Shown here in pieces: positions 7,705-14,940 of a DNA stretch of 18,797 nucleotides. Origin of the DNA: an uncultured Lachnobacterium sp. (GTDB taxonomy: Bacteria; Bacillota; Clostridia; Lachnospirales; Lachnospiraceae); contig CAMFPD010000018.1 in assembly GCA_945971355.1 (NCBI GenBank), positions 1 to 18,797 on the forward strand. Direction: 5' to 3'. Made by a program: the position numbers and the translations under genes. Numbering within the stretch: the stretch's first letter is position 1; every line of letters starts with the position of its first letter. Below the pieces are notes generated by a model. It saw nothing but the letters and a program-made list of their open reading frames with translations, did no database searches and was not told the DNA's origin.

Positions 7705-9627
7705 CTATATATCTAATTGAGCGTCATTTGCATGCTCATAAATATATGCTTTTCGAGGTGGAACTTCGTTACCCATCAGAAGAGCTGTTATATCCGATGC
7801 CATCTTACCGTCTTCGATTTCAATTCTTTTCATCATTCTTGTTTCAGGATTAAGTGTTGTCTCCCATAACTGGTCTGCATCCATCTCTCCAAGACCTTTG
7901 TATCTTTGCAATGTAAAGTTCCCTGAATGTGTCTTGCGGTATTTTTCAAGTGCCGCATCATCATACAAGTACTCTTCCTCCCCCTTCGACGGGATAACCT
8001 TATATAATGGTGGCATCGCTACATACACATGGCCTCCATATATAAGCTCCGGCATAAATCTATAGAATAACGTGAGAAGAAGTGTGGAAATATGTGCTCC
8101 ATCCACATCAGCATCAGCCATTATAATGATTTTATCATACCTAAGCTTTGTAATATCAAAGTCGTTTCCATATCCCTCTGAAAAGCCACAGCCGAAGGCA
8201 TTGATCATAGTCTTTATTTCCGCATTTGCAAGCACCTTATCAATACTTGCCTTCTCAACATTTAGAATTTTACCTCTGATTGGCATAATTGCCTGAAACA
8301 TTCTGTCTCTTGCCATCTTTGCCGAACCGCCAGCGGAATCTCCCTCCACTATGAAAATCTCGCACTTCTCTGCGTCACGGCTCTCACAGTTTGCAAGCTT
8401 TCCATTGGAATCAAAGGAAAACTTCTGTTTTGTCAAAAGGTTTGTTCTGGCCTTTTCCTCAGCCTTTCTAATCTTAGCCGCCTTCTCTGCACAGCTTATT
8501 ACAGTTTTCAGCACATCCAGGTTCTTATCAAAGAACAATGGCATCTCATCACTTGTTACCTTTGCTGTAGCTCTGTTTGCATCCTGATTATCAAGCTTTG
8601 TCTTAGTCTGTCCCTCAAATCTTGGATCTGGGTGCTTCACTGTGACAACTGCTGTCATTCCATTTCTGACATCAGTACCGTTAAAATTAGCATCCTTATC
8701 CTTTAGTATTCCAAGCTCCCTTGCATAGGAGTTGATTATTCCAGTAAAGGCGGTCTTAAATCCAGTAATATGAGCTCCGCCCTCTGAGTTATAAATATTG
8801 TTACAAAATCCAAGGATATTCTCGTGAAATTCACTGGTATACTGGAATGCTACTTCCACCTCTATGCCTTCACTCTCGCCTTTAAAGTAAATAACATCAT
8901 GAAGCTTTTCTACATTGGCATTGAGATCTTTTACAAAGCCTATAATTCCTTCTGGCTCGTGGTACTCAATATGCTCAATTTCTGCACCTCTCTTATCCTC
9001 ATACACAATGGTAAGATTTGGATTAAGGTAAGCAGTTTCCTTCATTCTGTTCTTGACATCTTCTTCCTTAAATCTAGTTTTCTCAAAGATTTCCGGGTCT
9101 GGAAGGAAGTTAATCTTTGTACCTGTTTTTTTAGTTTTTCCAATTGTTGGAAGCAAGCCATTCTCAAGCTCTACTACAGGATTACCTCTTTCATACCTAT
9201 CATGGTGTATATATCCATCTCTGCTGATTTGCACGTCCATGCATGTAGACAATGCATTTACAACTGAAGAACCTACACCATGTAATCCACCACTTGTCTT
9301 GTATACAGAATTATCAAATTTTCCTCCTGCATGTAATGTAGAAAATACTACTCTGGCTGCAGACACACCCTTTGCATGCATTCCAACCGGAATTCCTCGG
9401 CCATTGTCCTCAACCGTGCAGGAGCCATCTGCCTCAAGTGTCACCCAGATTGTATCGCACTCTCCTGCTAAATGCTCATCTACGGAGTTATCTACAATCT
9501 CATATATCAAATGGTTTAATCCTTTTGTTGTAACACTTCCAATATACATTCCAGGTCTTTTTCTAACCGCTTCAAGACCTTCCAGAATTGATATGCTACT
9601 CTCGTCGTATGTTTGTTTACTAGCCAT
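7705..9627 (-). CDS. parE: Type IIA DNA topoisomerase subunit B (GyrB/ParE family)
   Basis: The ATPase subunit, 640 aa from ATG 9627. The GHKL domain has EIVDNSVDE (Glu43), VEDNGRGIP (Asp74) and SGGLHGVGSSVVN for ATP binding. QTKTKLDN (about 340-347) holds the transducer lysine that contacts ATP; the TKTKL form is more gyrase-like than ParE-like. The TOPRIM domain has IVEGDSAGGSA (Glu428) and MADADVDGAH (three Asp, 505-509) for Mg2+. YKGLGEMDADQLWETT and the C-terminus follow the normal family layout, with no large insertion. I chose ATG 9627 because GAGGAG lies 5 nt upstream; a GTG six bases earlier would overlap that ribosome site. Its partner A subunit begins 13 bp downstream. dnaA, recF and other origin genes are absent, so this is probably the second pair rather than the origin-linked gyrase. 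Confidence 0.92.
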   Translation of the reverse strand: MASKQTYDESSISILEGLEAVRKRPGMYIGSVTTKGLNHLIYEIVDNSVDEHLAGECDTIWVTLEADGSCTVEDNGRGIPVGMHAKGVSAARVVFSTLHAGGKFDNSVYKTSGGLHGVGSSVVNALSTCMDVQISRDGYIHHDRYERGNPVVELENGLLPTIGKTKKTGTKINFLPDPEIFEKTRFKEEDVKNRMKETAYLNPNLTIVYEDKRGAEIEHIEYHEPEGIIGFVKDLNANVEKLHDVIYFKGESEGIEVEVAFQYTSEFHENILGFCNNIYNSEGGAHITGFKTAFTGIINSYARELGILKDKDANFNGTDVRNGMTAVVTVKHPDPRFEGQTKTKLDNQDANRATAKVTSDEMPLFFDKNLDVLKTVISCAEKAAKIRKAEEKARTNLLTKQKFSFDSNGKLANCESRDAEKCEIFIVEGDSAGGSAKMARDRMFQAIMPIRGKILNVEKASIDKVLANAEIKTMINAFGCGFSEGYGNDFDITKLRYDKIIIMADADVDGAHISTLLLTLFYRFMPELIYGGHVYVAMPPLYKVIPSKGEEEYLYDDAALEKYRKTHSGNFTLQRYKGLGEMDADQLWETTLNPETRMMKRIEIEDGKMASDITALLMGNEVPPRKAYIYEHANDAQLDI

Positions 9628-9669
9628 ACACACTCCTCTTTCTATATTTCCTAAAATCTATAAACAGAT

Positions 9670-10764
9670 TTAACTTTCATTCTTCATATCCTTAAGATGA
9701 GCAATTACCATGACTGCTATTCTAAATGTCATAGCATCATCAAAAGTCCTGATATCAAGACCTATTGCTTTTTCTATTCTCTCAAGGCGGTATACCAGAG
9801 TATTTCTGTGAACATATAACTGTCTCGCTGTTTCTGATATATTAAGGTTATTCTCAAAAAATTTATTGATTGTGGACATAGCCTCTTCATCATCAAGTAT
9901 GTCTGGTATTTCCTCCCCGAACACCTCTTTGATAAACATTTCACAAAGGCTCATTGGAAGCTGATAAATAAGTCTTCCGATTCCAAGTCTTCCATAAGAA
10001 ATCGTTTCTTTTTCGGCATAAAATACCCTTCCAACCTGTATTGCCATTTTTGCCTCTCTAAAGGAGGATGCAATATCGCCAATTTGAACAACAGGATTTC
10101 CATATCCTACTCTGACTTTTATCATCGCTTCCATTAGAAGATTGTCCACAAGTCTCTTGGCAATAGCCTCCAGTTCTTCCTCCTGATCTTCCTCCGAAAT
10201 ATCAGAGATATCCTTTATCAAAACAACACTGTGGGCATCAAGTGTGACTACAAAATCCCCTGTTCTTGTATCGGAAAGATTTTTCACTAATTCCAATACT
10301 ATATCATTTTCTTTTTCACCAGTATCTATTACATAGGCAATTCTAAGCTTATTATCAATATGAAGTTTTTTGGCTTTACCAAGAATGTCTACTGCAAGCA
10401 AATTTCCCAGAAGAATATTCTGTATAAAATTATTTCTGTCAAATTTATCCGATGTATTTATAACCAGATTCTTAATCTGACATGCAGCCATTTTTCCAAG
10501 CATTGCGCCTTCTTTTGATACATTCTCAAAGGACAATATATATTCAACGTCCCCATCCACCTCTATCTTAAAGAGTCTGGTATTATCGTCAATAGTATCA
10601 TCATCCATCACCTGAATAAACCTAAAAATCTTATCAATTATATTCTTATCCGCATTTTCAGTAGAGGCAACTATTTTCCCCCGACTTGTAAAAACAGACA
10701 TCTCAACACTTGTAATCCAATAAATCTCTTCGATTGTTTTCTGTATCTTTTGATTAATAATCAT
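9670..10764 (-). CDS. CdaR/PucR-family transcriptional regulator with sugar-diacid-recognition-like domain
   Basis: A 364-residue regulator. The N-terminal part (INQKIQKTI through SVFTSRGKIVAST) resembles the putative sugar-diacid-recognition domain of CdaR. The middle (about 130-280) resembles the GGDEF-like/CdaR linker region, with VRVGYGNPV and SFREAKMAIQVG. The C-terminus has the PucR helix-turn-helix, NISETARQLYVHRNTLVYRL, at about residues 307-326. The start at ATG 10764 is preceded by AGGTGA 7 nt away; a longer reading from 10830 would begin inside the terminator hairpin at 10809-10837. Family members usually activate genes for sugar-acid or related carbon use; the ligand here is unknown. 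Only 42 bp separate its stop from the B-subunit start and no terminator lies between, so it is probably cotranscribed with the topoisomerase genes. Confidence 0.85.
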   Translation of the reverse strand: MIINQKIQKTIEEIYWITSVEMSVFTSRGKIVASTENADKNIIDKIFRFIQVMDDDTIDDNTRLFKIEVDGDVEYILSFENVSKEGAMLGKMAACQIKNLVINTSDKFDRNNFIQNILLGNLLAVDILGKAKKLHIDNKLRIAYVIDTGEKENDIVLELVKNLSDTRTGDFVVTLDAHSVVLIKDISDISEEDQEEELEAIAKRLVDNLLMEAMIKVRVGYGNPVVQIGDIASSFREAKMAIQVGRVFYAEKETISYGRLGIGRLIYQLPMSLCEMFIKEVFGEEIPDILDDEEAMSTINKFFENNLNISETARQLYVHRNTLVYRLERIEKAIGLDIRTFDDAMTFRIAVMVIAHLKDMKNES

Positions 10765-10800
10765 GTAAACATCACCTATATTCTGATTTATATAATTCAC

Positions 10801-10837
10801 AATAAGCAAAACCGGGTGTAAGTAAAACACCCGGTTT
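10801..10837 (-). terminator. Hairpin terminator after the MsmX-like ATPase gene
   Basis: Perfect 11-bp arms AAACCGGGTGT (10809-10819) and ACACCCGGTTT (10827-10837) enclose a 7-nt loop 31 bp after the stop codon. The minus strand continues TTTTGCTTATT, an interrupted U-tract, so termination may be partial and allow read-through into the regulator gene. Confidence 0.82.
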
Positions 10838-10868
10838 GGTTAATTTACAACTATCTAATTTTATATGA

Positions 10869-11981
10869 CTAGTTAGTAATTGTCAATTCAGATTCCTTAT
10901 CAAATACGTGAATCTTTGATGTATCAAGGGCAAGCTTGATATGATCACCGTAACGAGCAGTTGTATCAGAATTAACTCTTGCTGTCATGTTTGCACCAGC
11001 AAGTGTGTAGTATAATAATACTTCTGCACCTAACAACTCGTATCCTGTAACGTCAGCTTCAATAACGCTTCCAGAGAACTTAGCAAGCTCGTCAGCACCA
11101 TCATAAATATCCTCTGGACGAATACCCATGATAACATCTTTTCCTGCATATCCTCCATCGATAAGCTTCTTAGCCTTCTCTTCTGGAAGTTCAACTGTGT
11201 AATTATCGAATTTAAGAGAAGCCTTTGCTCCCTCAACAACACATTTAGCATCTACGAAGTTCATCTGTGGTGATCCGATGAATCCAGCTACGAATAAGTT
11301 CTGTGGCTCATTGTATAATTTCTGTGGTGAATCAACCTGCATGATAACACCATCTTTTAATACAACGATTCTTGTTCCAAGTGTCATAGCCTCTGTCTGA
11401 TCATGTGTTACGTAGATAATTGTAGCACCTAATCTGTTATGAAGTGAAGCAATCTCAGATCTCATCTGTACACGAAGCTTTGCATCAAGGTTTGAAAGTG
11501 GCTCATCCATAAGGAATACCTTAGGATTACGAACGATTGCACGTCCCATAGCAACTCGCTGTCTCTGTCCACCTGATAAAGCCTTTGGCTTACGATCTAA
11601 TAATTTCTCAAGGTCGAGGATTCTAGCAGCCTCCTCAACTTTTGCCTTAATCTCATCCTTTGGAACTTTTCTTAACTTAAGTCCAAATGCCATGTTATCA
11701 AATACTGTCATATGTGGATACAAAGCATAGTTCTGGAATACCATTGCAATATCTCTATCCTTTGGCTCAACATCATTCATAATTTTTCCATCGATGATAA
11801 GCTCTCCTGAAGAAATCTCCTCAAGTCCAGCAATCATACGAAGTGTTGTAGACTTTCCACATCCTGAAGGTCCAACGAAAATGATGAACTCCTTGTCCTC
11901 AACCTTAAGGTTGAAATTCTTAACTGCCTCAAAACCATTTGAGTATACTTTGCAAATATTGTTTAACTCTAAACTTGCCAT
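10869..11981 (-). CDS. msmX: Carbohydrate ABC transporter ATP-binding protein (MsmX/UgpC/MalK type)
   Basis: A 370-residue ATPase that powers sugar importers of the CUT1 class at the inner face of the membrane. Motifs in order: Walker A GPSGCGKST (37-45), Q-loop Gln83, signature LSGGQ (135-139), Walker B VFLMDEP (Asp159, Glu160), D-loop SNLDAK, switch His193 in VTHDQTEAM. The C-terminal 130 residues form the regulatory TOBE/MalK domain (GIRPEDIYD). Residues 64-66 and similar details cannot separate MsmX, UgpC and MalK. No permease or binding protein is adjacent, which fits the MsmX role known in Firmicutes: one shared ATPase serving several importers. The ribosome site AGGAGGT is strong. It has its own terminator downstream and a 176-bp upstream region, so it is probably monocistronic. 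Confidence 0.92.
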   Translation of the reverse strand: MASLELNNICKVYSNGFEAVKNFNLKVEDKEFIIFVGPSGCGKSTTLRMIAGLEEISSGELIIDGKIMNDVEPKDRDIAMVFQNYALYPHMTVFDNMAFGLKLRKVPKDEIKAKVEEAARILDLEKLLDRKPKALSGGQRQRVAMGRAIVRNPKVFLMDEPLSNLDAKLRVQMRSEIASLHNRLGATIIYVTHDQTEAMTLGTRIVVLKDGVIMQVDSPQKLYNEPQNLFVAGFIGSPQMNFVDAKCVVEGAKASLKFDNYTVELPEEKAKKLIDGGYAGKDVIMGIRPEDIYDGADELAKFSGSVIEADVTGYELLGAEVLLYYTLAGANMTARVNSDTTARYGDHIKLALDTSKIHVFDKESELTITN

Positions 11982-12016
11982 TTTAAAAAATACCTCCTGC
12001 GTATCTTTGTCTCATT

Positions 12017-12030
12017 TGATACTACTATCA
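12017..12030. promoter_or_regulatory. Short inverted repeat upstream of the msmX-like gene
   Basis: TGATA-N4-TATCA, a perfect 5-bp-arm palindrome, lies 36 bp before the msmX-like start. It could be an operator or a chance match; I could not place a convincing -10/-35 pair around it. Confidence 0.2.
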
Positions 12031-12034
12031 TATC

Positions 12035-12115
12035 TGAAAGTAAAACAGATGACTACTGTCAAACCGACAAACATTTTGTACATTTGTTGTCATTTTGACG
12101 AAGCAGTCATCTGTT
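12035..12115 (-). terminator. Large imperfect hairpin ending the DUF512-der-PRTase operon
   Basis: Three nested blocks of complementarity span 72 bp: AACAGATGACT/AGTCATCTGTT (12044-12054 with 12105-12115), GTCAAA/TTTGAC (12058-12063 with 12094-12099) and GACAA/TTGTC (12066-12070 with 12087-12091). On the minus strand the last arm runs into TTTTACTTT, a fair U-tract, 42 bp after the PRTase stop codon. It may be a terminator for the upstream operon. The downstream arm contains TTGACA (minus strand, 12062-12057), so it could also take part in msmX control. Confidence 0.55.
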
Positions 12116-12157
12116 ATTGTGTAATCCGACTAAACCACCTGTTTAGATTGGTCAAAT

Positions 12158-12799
12158 TTACAGTTTTGAATATCCGTAGCCATTTACCATAGCTTCAATT
12201 CTATGTCCTTTTTTACAGAATGGACAATCTGTGACTGAGTATGCTTCATAATTCAACACATCATCCACATCGAACAATCTCTCAATTTCCACATTATCTA
12301 CTGAATCTATTGTAGAGAATATTGAAGCAACGCACACAACTTTACCACCGTAATACTGGATGCAATCCAAAGCTCTCTTTATTGTCTCGCCTGTAGTAGT
12401 TGTTGCAAGAAGAAGCACTACATGCTTACCTTCCACAGCACCTTTATTATTATCTCTGAAAAGCATCTGATTATTATTATTTATCTCCGGAGAGATAACA
12501 TATGTTGTCTCATGTCTATTGATTGACATTATTCCATAATTAGCAATCTCCTCACTCAAAAATGCTCCTATCATCTCAGTTCCATCCATGCAGACAATAG
12601 TGTCAATATAAGACTGCTTTGGAAGCTTGGAACACAACACCTTTGCAGCTTCCTTTGCCTCAGATGTTCTTGTCTTGATACTTGTCACATCAACATAATA
12701 ATTAATATGCGAATGACTTGTAGCAAAATGACCTGGAATTGCATGAAGATTAAGAAAATTACTCTCCTTTGATTTAAATTTAACAATACGATTTTCCAT
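12158..12799 (-). CDS. Orotate-phosphoribosyltransferase-like protein with atypical PRPP loop
   Basis: A 213-residue protein with the type I phosphoribosyltransferase fold. The core strand and PRPP loop read VVLLLATTTTGETI (127-140), followed by YYGGKVVCVASIFS. In true orotate phosphoribosyltransferases this loop has two acidic residues (as in VDDVITAGT) that hold the ribose of PRPP; here they are Leu131-Ala132. The catalytic flexible loop (KDHGEGG-type) also has no clear match; an Asn-rich stretch (PEINNNNQ) with FRDNNKG occupies that region. The C-terminus has CPFCKKGH (Cys192, Cys195), similar to the CPLCKxG tail of clostridial PyrE-like proteins and possibly metal-binding. No other pyrimidine gene is nearby except dut, 24 bp upstream. 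The ribosome site AAAGGAGGG is strong. It may be a PRTase-fold sensor or a non-orotate enzyme. Confidence 0.75.
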   Translation of the reverse strand: MENRIVKFKSKESNFLNLHAIPGHFATSHSHINYYVDVTSIKTRTSEAKEAAKVLCSKLPKQSYIDTIVCMDGTEMIGAFLSEEIANYGIMSINRHETTYVISPEINNNNQMLFRDNNKGAVEGKHVVLLLATTTTGETIKRALDCIQYYGGKVVCVASIFSTIDSVDNVEIERLFDVDDVLNYEAYSVTDCPFCKKGHRIEAMVNGYGYSKL

Positions 12800-12823
12800 A
12801 ATAAAACCCTCCTTTAAGCCTTT

Positions 12824-13261
12824 TTATTTTCCAGTAGAGCCGAATCCATTACTACCTCTCTCTGTCTCTGTCAAATCATCAACTTCGCAGAAAGTCACAT
12901 TCAAATATGGCTGAATAATAATCTGACCAATTCTCTCCTGTGGTGTTACTACTCTTTCAACATCTGAATCATTATGTAATGCAACAATAATTTGCCCTCT
13001 GTAATCTGAATCAACTATACCATAGCAATTTGCTGGTCTGAGTCCCTCTTTGGTTGCAAGACCACTTCTTGCGGCTATTCCACCAAAATAGCCCTCCGGA
13101 ATCTCCATTGCCACACCAGTATTTATCTTCATAGTCTCGTGTGGATTAATTGTTATATCTTCTGGTATATCAGCATACAAATCATATCCAGCCGCACAGC
13201 TGCTCTCCCTTGTTGGTATCTTTGCTGTATCTGATAATCTTTTTATCTTAATCTCTATCAC
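12824..13261 (-). CDS. dut: dUTP diphosphatase (trimeric dUTPase)
   Basis: Hydrolyses dUTP to dUMP and diphosphate, keeping uracil out of DNA and supplying dUMP for thymidylate synthesis. All five family motifs are present and in order: AGYDLYAD (24-31), RSGLA (65-69), GIVDSDYRGQI (81-91, with the catalytic Asp), ERIGQIII (109-116) and the P-loop-like RGSNGFGSTGK (135-145). The length of 145 aa is normal for the homotrimeric enzyme. The start codon is GTG, with AGGAG 9 nt upstream. The gene lies 22 bp after gpsA and 24 bp before the PRTase-like gene, in the same operon. Confidence 0.95.
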   Translation of the reverse strand: MIEIKIKRLSDTAKIPTRESSCAAGYDLYADIPEDITINPHETMKINTGVAMEIPEGYFGGIAARSGLATKEGLRPANCYGIVDSDYRGQIIVALHNDSDVERVVTPQERIGQIIIQPYLNVTFCEVDDLTETERGSNGFGSTGK

Positions 13262-13283
13262 TTTTACTGTCTCCTACAAATTA

Positions 13284-14297
13284 CTATCGGTCCCATTCTA
13301 AGCCACTATGCTCAGCCCTTTTATTTCTAAGCATAAGCTCTGTAACTCCCTCTTTAGCTGGCATATCCTCAAAGAGAACCTTATTAACCACCTCAATAAT
13401 AGGGATTTCCACATCATATTTCTTTGCAAGTGCCAATGCAGCCTTAGCAGAATATATTCCCTCCACAACCATCTTAACCTCAGCTGTGGCTTCATCCATT
13501 GTATAGCCCTGTCCAATGAGCATTCCTGCTTTTCTATTTCGGCTATGCTTACTCTCACATGTTACTATCAAATCACCAATTCCAGTAAGTCCTGACAATG
13601 TCTCAGGTGATGCGCCCATTGCAATGCCAAGTCTTGAGATTTCCGCTATTCCTCTTGTTATGAGAGCAGCCTTTGTGTTATCTCCATATCCAAGTCCATC
13701 AGCCATTCCTGCCGCAAGAGCTATTACATTCTTCAAAGAACCGCCAAGCTCCATTCCAAGCATGTCAGGACTTGTATAAACCCTGAGGACCTCGCTCATA
13801 AACACTTCCTGAATATGCTCTGCTGTAGCTTTTGAGTGTGCCCCTGCTACAAGTGTAGTAGGAAGTCCGATTCCAACCTCCTCAGCATGGGAAGGACCAC
13901 ATAATACAGCCACATCTGCATTTGGGATTTCCTGCTCAACAACATCAGAGATTGTCATAAATGTATCATCTTCTATACCTTTTGCTACACAAACAATAAT
14001 CTGTCCGTCCTTAACAAATCCACTCATTTTCTGAGCAGTACTTCTTGTAAATATAGAAGGAACAGCAAGAACAAGCATATCGCTGTCATTTATTGTTTTC
14101 CCAATATCTGTAGTAAAATCTATTGTATCTGGCAATTTTACACCTGGCAATTTATCCAGATGCTCATGATTTGCCTTAAGCATATCAATTTCAGCCTCAA
14201 CAATTGACCAGATAAGAACTGAATGTCCATTATTCGCCAACGCAACTGCCAATGCAGTTCCCCAGCTTCCCGCTCCAATTATTCCTACTCTTTCCAT
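13284..14297 (-). CDS. gpsA: Glycerol-3-phosphate dehydrogenase [NAD(P)+]
   Basis: Reduces dihydroxyacetone phosphate to sn-glycerol-3-phosphate, the backbone of phospholipids. At 337 aa the length is normal. The Rossmann loop GAGSWGTALA is at residues 8-17; CGPSHAEEV, GGSLKNVIALAAGMADG (with the conserved catalytic Lys), NTKAAL and LTGIGDLIVTC are all family hallmarks. I chose ATG 14297 because it places the dinucleotide loop at the usual position. It lies 4 bp after the plsY stop and has no clear ribosome site, so translation is probably coupled to plsY. A further in-frame ATG at 14339 would overlap plsY by 38 bp. The neighbour PlsY consumes the product. Confidence 0.95.
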   Translation of the reverse strand: MERVGIIGAGSWGTALAVALANNGHSVLIWSIVEAEIDMLKANHEHLDKLPGVKLPDTIDFTTDIGKTINDSDMLVLAVPSIFTRSTAQKMSGFVKDGQIIVCVAKGIEDDTFMTISDVVEQEIPNADVAVLCGPSHAEEVGIGLPTTLVAGAHSKATAEHIQEVFMSEVLRVYTSPDMLGMELGGSLKNVIALAAGMADGLGYGDNTKAALITRGIAEISRLGIAMGASPETLSGLTGIGDLIVTCESKHSRNRKAGMLIGQGYTMDEATAEVKMVVEGIYSAKAALALAKKYDVEIPIIEVVNKVLFEDMPAKEGVTELMLRNKRAEHSGLEWDR

Positions 14298-14301
14298 AAT
14301 A

Positions 14302-14940
14302 TTACTTCGCTTTCTGACCAAATTTATTTTCTGTACCATTAATTAATCTTTTTATATTTGCTCTGTGCTGCCAAATAGCCAGGGCTGTGAAACAGGCCGC
14401 CAAAATATCAAATTCCGGCATATACCCACTTTCAACTCCAAGCCAGCCTAAATGATTATATGTAATTGATTGAATCACAAATGCTATTACCATAATAATC
14501 GATCCAAGGGAAACATATCTGGTTGCAAGCACAATTACAATGAATAAAATAAGGCATAATGGTGCAGCCTGCGGACATACCGCCAAAATCATTCCTGATG
14601 TGCTGGCAATACCCTTTCCACCCTTAAATTTGAGATAAAATGGAAAATTGTGGCCTAACACAGCTCCAAATCCGGCATAAAGCTCAATAACCTTTAAACC
14701 GTCCATTTCACGGAACAGAAAATGTACTATAACAACAGCAATAATTGCCTTGGCAACATCCCCTATAAATGTGACAGCTCCCGCTTTCCACCCCAAAGTT
14801 CTAAGAGTATTTGTGGTTCCCGAATTTCCACTTCCATGCTCACGAATATCGATTCCCTGACTCTTTCCATACAGATATCCTGTCTGAAAAAGTCCAATCA
14901 CATATCCAATAGCAACCGCGACAATTCTTGCTATAATCAT
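14302..14940 (-). CDS. plsY: Acyl-phosphate:glycerol-3-phosphate acyltransferase
   Basis: An integral membrane enzyme that transfers an acyl chain from acyl phosphate to glycerol-3-phosphate, the first step of phospholipid synthesis in Firmicutes. At 212 aa with about five membrane segments it matches the family. Conserved cytoplasmic motifs are GSGNSGTTNTLRTLG (about 37-51), GHNFPFYLKFKGGKG with the GGKG turn (about 95-109), and HRANIKRLINGTENKF near the C-terminus. The start ATG overlaps the der stop (ATGA, 4 bp), and gpsA follows after 4 bp, so der, plsY and gpsA should be translationally coupled. Confidence 0.95.
   Translation of the reverse strand: MIIARIVAVAIGYVIGLFQTGYLYGKSQGIDIREHGSGNSGTTNTLRTLGWKAGAVTFIGDVAKAIIAVVIVHFLFREMDGLKVIELYAGFGAVLGHNFPFYLKFKGGKGIASTSGMILAVCPQAAPLCLILFIVIVLATRYVSLGSIIMVIAFVIQSITYNHLGWLGVESGYMPEFDILAACFTALAIWQHRANIKRLINGTENKFGQKAK

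Noticed and set aside
9628..9633. GTG start two codons upstream of the topoisomerase B-subunit ATG
   Set aside because: It would overlap the GAGGAG ribosome site; ATG 9627 is better placed.
10765..10830. Longer N-terminus for the CdaR-like regulator
   Set aside because: The upstream start lies inside the terminator hairpin of the previous gene, and ATG 10764 has its own AGGTGA site.
12158..13261. dut plus PRTase as a prophage or mobile remnant
   Set aside because: dUTPases occur in phages, but there is no integrase, repeat or other phage gene, composition matches the neighbours, and the genes fit tightly into the operon.
14298..14339. Longer N-terminus for gpsA
   Set aside because: It overlaps plsY by 38 bp and would push the GAGSWGTA loop 14 residues too far from the N-terminus.
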